The translations under genes and the position numbers were made by a program. Shown piece after piece: positions 31,811 to 38,546 of a stretch of DNA of 38,546 bases (the first letter of the stretch is position 1; each line of letters opens with the position of its first letter). The DNA is taken from contig NZ_JAUSAR010000173.1 of NCBI RefSeq assembly GCF_030652515.1, positions 1 through 38,546 of the forward strand, given 5' to 3'. This DNA is from Aquabacterium sp. GTDB taxonomy: Bacteria > Pseudomonadota > Gammaproteobacteria > Burkholderiales > Burkholderiaceae_C. The notes under the pieces were generated by a model, which saw only the letters and a program-made list of their open reading frames with translations, made no database searches and was not told where the DNA came from.

Positions 31811-34800
31811 TTCCCATTCCACTGAGACGCGCTGGGTGCATTGGCCAATCCCGTCTCATATATTTTCCGACCTACCACTGCAGCGGCAGCATCATCCAGC
31901 TTGCGCTGCGCCATGCTGGCTTCTTTAAAACTCCAGACTGGTTCAGCTAATTGATTGGCGTTGGTGGCTTGCTGAGCAGCCGCCGCTTGGCGTTGTGCTC
32001 GCGCCTGCGTATCAGCAGCGATGAGTTGCCCGCCTTGCTTGAGATCCGCTCCACTCAGATCGGGGAAGTAAACCGAATCACCAGCCCGAAGCAAAGTGCT
32101 GTTGGCGCCGTTGGCCTGCGCCAGAACCAAAGCGTAACGCTCATCACCATACTGCTGACGCGCCAGCTTGGCCCAAGAATCGCCCTTCTGAGCTACTTGC
32201 CCAGGCGTGGAAGAAGCCGGGATGTCGATGCCAGACAGCCCCCCACCCAACTCATTGAGGGAGTTGGGGGCGCCACCGAGACGCGATGCAGCCGCACGCG
32301 CTTGGCGATCCTTGCTGAAGCCACTCCAGTCCTTGCCATCGTTAGCACCTGGAATGTCGTCCAAGCCAGAGAGGAACCCGTCAATATCCGCCTGCGTCAG
32401 CGGCTTGGACTGATATTCGGGCTCTTGCTTCTGGGGAGCCTTCTTCTGATCGCCACCAACGATCGACCCTACGACCGCATCCCCCAGTGCACTGCCAAAG
32501 CTATTGGCTGCGATCGCATTCCAATTAGGCTTTTCATGTCGAACCTTGGCATCGACCCAGCCGCTAACGATGCCCCCAATGGTGCCACGAGCTACGCTTT
32601 CGCCGAAGGCGCCAAGCCCGCTGAACGAGCTGCCAACTAGACTATTGGCTCCAGCATTTGCCGCAGCGCTCAACCCTGCCGACGCCACCCCAGTCCAACT
32701 GAATTTCTTTTGCAAGCCAATGGCTGTGCCAACACCTTGGCTGATGACATTGGTCACCACAGCTTGACCGACCATGCCTGGGAAGCTTGCAGCTTTGCCA
32801 AGTGCATCCACAGCAAACAACCCTGTTGCATTGGCGGCAACACCTGCACCCGCAGTTACTGCTGCCGTGAGCGCGCTCCTTCCTACCGCCGACCAACTGA
32901 ACTTCTGCACGTCGCCTGTAGCCATGCCCACCAACTGGCTGGCAATTGAGCCCACAGCTGCGCCCACAGCTGCGGCACCAATTCCGGTTGCCACGCCAGC
33001 CATGGTTCCAGATGCCAGGGCGGCGCCCACTGTGGCAAAGGCTGGCCCACCCATCGAGGCGATTGCCGCAAGCGCAGCGCCAGCCGTTACGACCGACGCC
33101 ACGACAGCGACCACCACCATGATGATCATGCCGAGGCCGCCACAACCCTTCTTCTTGGGCGGTGGCGGAGGATCCGGCAGCGTGGGCGAGATATCCCCCA
33201 GCGCCTGTGCCGGGTCATACGGCCTGCTGGTCTGCGTGTTGTTGTGGACGTTGGTCACCTTGTTAGGGATCAACAAGGTCTGGCCGGCCTTGAGCTGGCT
33301 CGAAGACGTCAAGCCATTGGCATCGGCGATCAGGTACCAAAGGCTGGCATCGCCCCACACCGCTTGCGCGATGCCTTGCAGTGATTCACCGTCAGCGCCC
33401 ACGGTGTAGACACTGCCCGTGCGGCCCGGGTAGTTCGGCCCGATGGGTTGGAAGTTCTGGTCAAAGTCTGCCGAGCTGACCGCCTTGCGCTGGGTGGCAT
33501 CTTCAGGGCGTTGCGCCAGGATCTGCGCATAGTCACGCGGCGCGGCGCCTGTGGTGTTGTAGGCCACGTCGCCCACTTGCTTGCCGTTGAAGAAGTAGTA
33601 GTTCTCGAACTGAAAAGTGGTCTCGGCCGCGATGCGATTGTTCTGGCGTGGGCCGGCGTCCGGCCCATCGATCTCTTCACGCCGGGTGATGCGGCCGTCC
33701 GCGTCGGTGCTGTAGTAATACCACTTGTTGTCAGCACGGTCGTGGAAGCGCAGGGCGTGGCCGTTCTCGTCATAGGTGATCTTGGCGCTGCCCGCTTGCC
33801 ACTTGGGATCGTTCACCACCTTGATGCTGATGTCACTCTGCTTGGCACTGTCCCAGTACTCGTACACGTAGTCGCTCTTGGTGGCGACTCCGCCACCAGA
33901 AGGCGTTCGTGTGGAACTCATCAGCAATCCCGTACTGGCCTCCAGGGTCTGGATGGTTGTTGACTTGACGGTTTCACCCACCGACTCCGTGTCGCTGGTC
34001 AACAAGTTGTCCGCGTCGTATGCAAACGCATGACGGGTGACGATGCTCTGCGAGGTCTCCTCCAGAGACCTGACATTACCCCGCGCATCGTTGTCTCGGA
34101 TGGAAATGCGCGCACCGTTGAGCAGGACTTCCTCCAGGTAGCCCTCGTCATCGTAAGTGTATTTTTCAGTGCCCAGCATGCCCACCGCGCCGGTGCGCTG
34201 GCTGAGGTAGTTGTAATCGATGATGCGGCCAGATTCCCCAGTGCCCCGATCCACCTTGCCAGTGACCGTGTTCAATGAACCCATCGTGATGATGAAGCGG
34301 TTCATGTTGTCGTAGGTGTACCAGAAGTCCTGGGTCTGCAGCCCACCACCGGCGCCATCGTTGTACGTGCTGAGCACCCGGCGGCGGTTGCCCACGGCGT
34401 CGTACTCGTAGTTGATGTCACTCTTGGGGTCCCAGATGCGGGTCAGGCGGTTGGCATCGTCGTAAGTGGCTTGCGAGTACTGGTAGTACTCCCAGACCGC
34501 GTTGGAGCTGTTGCCAAAATTGCGCGCATAGCCTTCGAAGATGCGATTGCCTCGGTCGTCGTAGCGGTACTCCGTCCAGGTCTGGCGGGTGTTGTCGATG
34601 GTGCTTTTGAGGTAGCCGTTGCCGTAGTAGGTGAAGCTGATGTCCTGGCCGGAGAACTTCAGGGTGGCGGTGATGCCGGTGGGCTTGTTGTCGGTTGACT
34701 TGCTGGTTTGCCCATCAAGCAAACCCGCATTGTTGTAGCGGTAGGTGAAAGCGCGGTTGTCCAGGTCCTTGTGCCAGCGTTGGCGGCCGAAGTAGTCGGT

Positions 34801-37800
34801 GTCGTCGATGAGCTTGCGGCCATCGCCCATGGTGGTGGTCAGGCGCCAGCCACCTCCGCCTTCGATGCTGGCCACCCAAAGGTAGTCGTAGTTGGTTTCC
34901 CGGGTCGCGACCGCCGTGGTGGTCTTGGTGACGCGTCCCAAGGCGTCGTAGTAGGTGCGCACGCGCTGGCGGTTGCTGTTCGCATCGGGTGCCAATTTGG
35001 TGGCGATGCGCTGGCCCACGCTGTCGTACTCGTAGTTCTCGTCCGCCTCACCGGGGCGGTTGACGGCCGTGAGCTGGCCCTTGGCATCGTAGGTGTAGCT
35101 GGTGACGCGCTTGGTGGCAATGACTGAATCAGTGAGGGCGCCTTCGCCGTTCCACATCTCATTGGCGGTGCGGGTGAGCTGGCCGAACACGTCGTAGTAG
35201 TTGCGCTTGACGCCTTCCTTGGCGATGAAGATGCCTGAGTTGACCGCAGTCTCGACCCTGCGGCGGTCGGCGTGGAACTCTTTGACGATGATGGGCTGGT
35301 CGGCAAGGCTGCCTGGCAGCAGACTGTAAGTGGTCACGTTGCCATTGGCATCGGTTGTGCCAACGAGGCGGCCTACTTGGTCGTAGTGGTACTCCGTGGC
35401 AGGGCGCTTGGGCGTGAAAGCGCCGTTTTCGCCCGTGGTTGATACCAGCGGCTCTTCTTTTTTGGTCAGCTTGCCCAGGGCGTTGTAGGTGAAGTCGGTG
35501 ATCAGCTTGATCGGCGGCTGGCCTTCCACCGCAGGAGCTTTGAAGCGGACTTCTTGGGTTTGTTCGCCGTAGGCGTTGTAGACCTGTTGGCGGTGGATCA
35601 GAGCATCAATAGGCAGGTTTGAGCCTGGCTTGAAGTCAATGAAGTGATCGTAAGAAATAATTGGAGGGCGAGCGTCTGCAGTTTGACTCAGGATTGCCGG
35701 TGCATCTCCAAGCCGGAGTGTCCCATGAGCGCCCGCGACCTTGTCCCCATTGCTATTTACGCCTTCATAGGCGTAGTTATAGTCGCCGGCTGCTAAGGCG
35801 CTCCAATCCATCCCAAAGGTACCATTTAGCGGGCGACCGTTTCCACTCAAGAGAGATAAATTTATTATTTGATCGGTGGCACCACTTCGCCAAAGATGCA
35901 TTTTTAATGCTTGGGTGTCATTATCTAGGCCGTTGACCGTAATGAGTCGGGCGTGATTTGCAATATATTGAGAGCTATGCGTTCCAGGAATTAAATCCCC
36001 GTCATTATAGTATGTATTCGAGCCTCTTTCAATTGTTTGGGAAATCAATTCATAACCATTGATGGTCAATTGATAAAGTTTGGCCGTTGAACCATAGGAG
36101 TATAGGCCGCTATTAAATGATATCTTTGCATTCCGCAAGCTCAAGGAGCCTGTATACCCTACTGCCTCAGTGGTTCTATTTTCTGTAGTGGTTACCCAGC
36201 CGCCGTCACCATTCCAGCCTGAGTAGGTTACCCAAGTCTCCAGCGTGAGTTTATATAAACCTGACCCATATGGTGATAAGAGTGGCAGAGCGGCATAACC
36301 TTCACCATATAAATCGTGAGCTCCTCCGGCGAGGTATTCATTCCATATCGGGGTTGTACTTGTGCTAACTGCAGGCGTTGTTTTGAAGGCTGCTATCCCA
36401 CCTGCGTCAAAAGGATTTTGCGGAGTAGAAATAGGCTCCGTCCGCTGAACAGTGCTGGCATCTTTCCCGGCATATGGCGTTGACGCGCCAGTGGCGCTCA
36501 TATTCGTCTCATAAGAATCGGTAAGCTTATTTAGTGCATCGAAGAGGTTGTACTTAGTCGCAACGGTGGTGCGGTTGCGCGCAGTCTCAAGGCTGGTCGC
36601 CTTGCCGTCTGCCAATATTGTGATGCTGCGCAAATCATCTTCGCTGGAAGTCAACTCCAGCGTCGCATTGCCATTGGCGTCATAGCCATAGACCTTCACG
36701 GCCCCCTTCTCAGTACCTGAATTGGTACGCCACACACGCCCAGCGTTGTCATACTCGATCTTCTCTTGCGCACCGTTGTTGGTGCCCTTGCCGATCACCT
36801 CGTTGTAGGCGTTGTAGCTGGTCTGCTGGCTTTGCTTTTGCACATAGTTGGCCTCTGTGCTCAGCTTGCTGGCAGTGACCTGCTCGACCTGGCGGCCTGC
36901 CAGGTCGTACTTCACCGTGGTCTGGTCGTTGTAGACCTCGTTCTTGGTCGCGAACTCCGGATCCAGGCTGTCCATCGTGTTGCGGTTGAGCTGCTGGCGT
37001 GTCACGCGCCCCATGCGGTCATAGGAGAACGTGGTGACGTTGCCCAGCGCGTCCTTCTCGCTGGTGCGCACCCCGTTCTTGCCGTAGTAAAAGTGGGTGA
37101 TGCGGTCATCGGTCTCCACCGCGTTGTCCTTGCCGCGCTGGATCTCGCGGGTGGCCAAGCCCAGGCCGTTGTACTCCGTGTCGGTGATGGTGTTGACCAA
37201 GGCGCCACCCGCATCGTTGAAGGCAGCTGACTTGGTCTTGATCAAACGGCCTTGCAGGTCGTACTCATAGTCGGTGGCCTTGGTGGCAGCATCCAGCACC
37301 TGCGTGACCAGCCCCAAGCCGTTGAAGGTGTACTTGGTGGTGACGGTGCCTGAGGCGCTGCCCAGGTCGCCCGAGTCGTCATTGACCGTGGACCACGCCA
37401 CATTGAGTCGGCGCTCTTCAGTGCGCCGGTTCATCTTGTCGAAGCCGAACTCGACCACGCGCTTGTCGGTGGCCGCTTGCGGGATGGCGGCCAGCAAAAC
37501 GCTTTGCGCAGTGCTGGTTAGCACGGTGGTGCTGGCGCCCAGGGCTTGGCCGTAGCGCGTTTGGCGGATCATGTTGCCGCCAGCGTCGTAATCCCACTTG
37601 GTGACGTAGCGGCCCGCATCGACCTGCAAGGTCTTGTTGCCCAGCTTGTCGTAGTAGCTGTAGGTCAGGTTGCCATTGGCATCCTTGTCTTTGATGACAT
37701 TGCCTGCGCTGTCGTATTCCTGGTAGGTGGTGATGTGGGTGTCACTGAGGCTGTAGGCCAGAGTGGTTGGGTTGCGCGCCCCCACGGTGACGTTCTTGAC

Positions 37801-38544
37801 CGTGGTGCTCAGCTTGCGGTTGTTGGCATCGTAGGTAAAGGTGGTCTCGCGCACGTTGCTGGCGTTGACCGGCAGAGGCAGCGTGCTGCCGGCCACGGCG
37901 GGCAACTCAGCCAGCACATCGCCATACACCTTTTGCGAGACCAGATTGCCGGCCTTGTCGTAGCTGTAGGTGCTCAAGGTACCAGTGGGGCTGATGTCGG
38001 CCACCTTGCGGTTGAGCGCATCCCAATACGTCAGGGTGCGCCCAAAGTCGGGGGCCAGGACTTCGATCAGGTTGCCGCGCTTGTCGTAAAAGCGCGCTTC
38101 AAGGGGAATCCGGTCGACTCTTTCGCCGCCGTCCACCGAGTAGACCGTCATGGCCTGGCCGGTTTGCTCAATCTGGCGGTCCAGCTTGTCGTACTTGTAG
38201 TTGGTGACGCGCTCCTCGCTGAGGCCCTCCGCTTCGGTCTTGGTGATGACGTTGCCCCGCGAGTCATAGGCGTAGCGGGTGATGACGTCCGGGACGCCCG
38301 ATTTCACGGGCGCCGCCTCGGTCAGGACATTGCCCTTTTTATCGTAGGTGTAGGTATACGTGCCTGCCGCACCATTGGTGGCGCTGGTGCTGGACTTGGC
38401 AGTGAAGGTATCCTTGTTGCCCAGGCCGTCATAGGTCATGGACTCGAAGAAGCCAGCCGCATCGGTGATCTTGGTCTGGCGGCCCTGCTTGTCGTGCTCG
38501 ATCTGGGTGAGCTGGTCCTGCTCGGTGGAGCTGGTCAGCACATA
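31279..38544 (-). CDS. Rhs/YD-repeat polymorphic toxin B, 5'-truncated, membrane-type tip
   Basis: The frame is open to the right edge, so the 5' end is missing; about 2,420 residues are visible. YD repeats fill residues 1-680 and 965-1690, interrupted by an AT-richer non-YD insert (about 681-964). A LysM-like domain (1708-1766; WYLIADANG again) is followed by a proline run, KKGCGG, a hydrophobic helix and a Gly/Ala-rich region with W-centred repeats, the same order as Rhs A. It then differs: a second LysM-like domain lies near 2111-2163 (GDSWAKLARQQYGDERYALV). The final ~170 residues are hydrophobic and Gly/Ala-rich (LEYFAVGAAAGGAVNLSFQM, WVDVGAAAVTGGLTFGKGVL), a pattern I associate with uncharacterised membrane-active tips of large contact-dependent exoproteins. 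No nuclease or protease motif is seen in it. Confidence 0.93.
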   Translation of the reverse strand, partial: YVLTSSTEQDQLTQIEHDKQGRQTKITDAAGFFESMTYDGLGNKDTFTAKSSTSATNGAAGTYTYTYDKKGNVLTEAAPVKSGVPDVITRYAYDSRGNVITKTEAEGLSEERVTNYKYDKLDRQIEQTGQAMTVYSVDGGERVDRIPLEARFYDKRGNLIEVLAPDFGRTLTYWDALNRKVADISPTGTLSTYSYDKAGNLVSQKVYGDVLAELPAVAGSTLPLPVNASNVRETTFTYDANNRKLSTTVKNVTVGARNPTTLAYSLSDTHITTYQEYDSAGNVIKDKDANGNLTYSYYDKLGNKTLQVDAGRYVTKWDYDAGGNMIRQTRYGQALGASTTVLTSTAQSVLLAAIPQAATDKRVVEFGFDKMNRRTEERRLNVAWSTVNDDSGDLGSASGTVTTKYTFNGLGLVTQVLDAATKATDYEYDLQGRLIKTKSAAFNDAGGALVNTITDTEYNGLGLATREIQRGKDNAVETDDRITHFYYGKNGVRTSEKDALGNVTTFSYDRMGRVTRQQLNRNTMDSLDPEFATKNEVYNDQTTVKYDLAGRQVEQVTASKLSTEANYVQKQSQQTSYNAYNEVIGKGTNNGAQEKIEYDNAGRVWRTNSGTEKGAVKVYGYDANGNATLELTSSEDDLRSITILADGKATSLETARNRTTVATKYNLFDALNKLTDSYETNMSATGASTPYAGKDASTVQRTEPISTPQNPFDAGGIAAFKTTPAVSTSTTPIWNEYLAGGAHDLYGEGYAALPLLSPYGSGLYKLTLETWVTYSGWNGDGGWVTTTENRTTEAVGYTGSLSLRNAKISFNSGLYSYGSTAKLYQLTINGYELISQTIERGSNTYYNDGDLIPGTHSSQYIANHARLITVNGLDNDTQALKMHLWRSGATDQIINLSLLSGNGRPLNGTFGMDWSALAAGDYNYAYEGVNSNGDKVAGAHGTLRLGDAPAILSQTADARPPIISYDHFIDFKPGSNLPIDALIHRQQVYNAYGEQTQEVRFKAPAVEGQPPIKLITDFTYNALGKLTKKEEPLVSTTGENGAFTPKRPATEYHYDQVGRLVGTTDANGNVTTYSLLPGSLADQPIIVKEFHADRRRVETAVNSGIFIAKEGVKRNYYDVFGQLTRTANEMWNGEGALTDSVIATKRVTSYTYDAKGQLTAVNRPGEADENYEYDSVGQRIATKLAPDANSNRQRVRTYYDALGRVTKTTTAVATRETNYDYLWVASIEGGGGWRLTTTMGDGRKLIDDTDYFGRQRWHKDLDNRAFTYRYNNAGLLDGQTSKSTDNKPTGITATLKFSGQDISFTYYGNGYLKSTIDNTRQTWTEYRYDDRGNRIFEGYARNFGNSSNAVWEYYQYSQATYDDANRLTRIWDPKSDINYEYDAVGNRRRVLSTYNDGAGGGLQTQDFWYTYDNMNRFIITMGSLNTVTGKVDRGTGESGRIIDYNYLSQRTGAVGMLGTEKYTYDDEGYLEEVLLNGARISIRDNDARGNVRSLEETSQSIVTRHAFAYDADNLLTSDTESVGETVKSTTIQTLEASTGLLMSSTRTPSGGGVATKSDYVYEYWDSAKQSDISIKVVNDPKWQAGSAKITYDENGHALRFHDRADNKWYYYSTDADGRITRREEIDGPDAGPRQNNRIAAETTFQFENYYFFNGKQVGDVAYNTTGAAPRDYAQILAQRPEDATQRKAVSSADFDQNFQPIGPNYPGRTGSVYTVGADGESLQGIAQAVWGDASLWYLIADANGLTSSSQLKAGQTLLIPNKVTNVHNNTQTSRPYDPAQALGDISPTLPDPPPPPKKKGCGGLGMIIMVVVAVVASVVTAGAALAAIASMGGPAFATVGAALASGTMAGVATGIGAAAVGAAVGSIASQLVGMATGDVQKFSWSAVGRSALTAAVTAGAGVAANATGLFAVDALGKAASFPGMVGQAVVTNVISQGVGTAIGLQKKFSWTGVASAGLSAAANAGANSLVGSSFSGLGAFGESVARGTIGGIVSGWVDAKVRHEKPNWNAIAANSFGSALGDAVVGSIVGGDQKKAPQKQEPEYQSKPLTQADIDGFLSGLDDIPGANDGKDWSGFSKDRQARAAASRLGGAPNSLNELGGGLSGIDIPASSTPGQVAQKGDSWAKLARQQYGDERYALVLAQANGANSTLLRAGDSVYFPDLSGADLKQGGQLIAADTQARAQRQAAAAQQATNANQLAEPVWSFKEASMAQRKLDDAAAAVVGRKIYETGLANAPSASQWNGKSNDPYAQTRMALEKAFVMPVLAAATAPVSLEYFAVGAAAGGAVNLSFQMATKPSPDWVDVGAAAVTGGLTFGKGVLPSVAINTAGALVTSTMKGEDPTWKMAAAATGTVLGGPVGNSAASFMKNVAIAKAISSESSSLSMRYAQSVLPSNGVASSIVSETTGLGFDFMALRYGEGK
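35650..36500 (-). other. AT-rich non-YD insert in Rhs B
   Basis: About 280 codons without YD repeats, between NKLTDSYETNMSATGAS and PPIISYDHFIDF. Aromatic and glycine residues are frequent (LYKLTLETWVTYSGWNGDGG), suggesting a beta-rich module, and the DNA is clearly poorer in G and C than both flanks. It occupies the same place in the repeat order as insert 2 of Rhs A but is unrelated in sequence as far as I can see by eye. Confidence 0.6.
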
Positions 38545-38546
38545 GG
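38406..38546 (-). repeat. Right copy of 141-bp terminal inverted repeat
   Basis: This is the exact reverse complement of positions 1-141 and lies at the 5' end of the visible part of Rhs B. Because the copies are inverted rather than direct, the window cannot be a circle closed by its ends. Divergence between the two genes begins immediately inside the repeat. Confidence 0.95.

Noticed and set aside
1..38546. Window as a closed circular replicon
   Set aside because: The identical ends are inverted, not direct; a circle would need direct overlap. No replication gene is present.
1..38546. tRNA, rRNA, CRISPR arrays or insertion sequences
   Set aside because: I saw no tRNA-like cloverleaf, no regular short repeat-spacer pattern and no transposase reading frame.

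Overview
The window reads as high-GC DNA from a betaproteobacterium, most likely Burkholderiales. The reasons are strongly GC-biased codons, LysM-bearing Rhs/YD-repeat proteins and the flagellar protein sequences. Its two ends are the same 141 bases in opposite orientation, so it is probably one complete assembly contig that stops at a repeat shared by two rhs genes.

Layout. Positions 3-8714 (+) hold the 3' part of a giant YD-repeat (Rhs) gene whose C-terminal tip is a barnase-family RNase. A barstar-family immunity gene follows at 8716-9009 (+). A ~400 bp stretch without an intact gene (9010-9410) leads to two plus-strand genes, a TPR protein and an unrecognised 140-aa protein. From 30625 down to 10461 runs one tightly packed minus-strand unit: fliQ, fliR, flhB, flhA, flgF, flgG, flgA, flgH, flgI, flgB, flgC, fliE, fliF, a half-length fliG, fliH, fliI, fliJ, an unrecognised gene in the fliK slot, flgD, flgE, a short fliM-like gene, fliN, fliO, fliP, a sigma-28 gene and a TPR gene. 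Upstream of fliQ are a nested palindrome (30758-30801) and a broken XRE regulator (30832-31029). A two-helix membrane protein (31030-31278, -) and a second giant Rhs gene (31279-38544, -) then run to the right edge.

How the genes fit together. The central unit encodes the export gate, ATPase complex, MS ring, rod, P and L rings and hook. It has no filament, cap, junction, rod-cap hydrolase, stator, chemotaxis or anti-sigma gene. Its switch proteins are reduced: the FliG has no C-terminal torque domain and no EHPQR-type motif, and the FliM-like protein is short with a degenerate N-terminal CheY-binding motif. This suggests a flagellum-derived export machine ending at a hook, with its own sigma factor and possible TPR chaperones, rather than a rotary motility organelle. 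That is inference; a complete flagellar set elsewhere in the genome could change the picture.

The two Rhs genes are separate polymorphic-toxin loci pointing inward at the island. One tip is an RNase with a cytosolic-type inhibitor. The other is a hydrophobic, probably membrane-active tip with a membrane immunity candidate. Because they share an identical segment in inverted orientation, recombination between them could flip the ~38 kb between.
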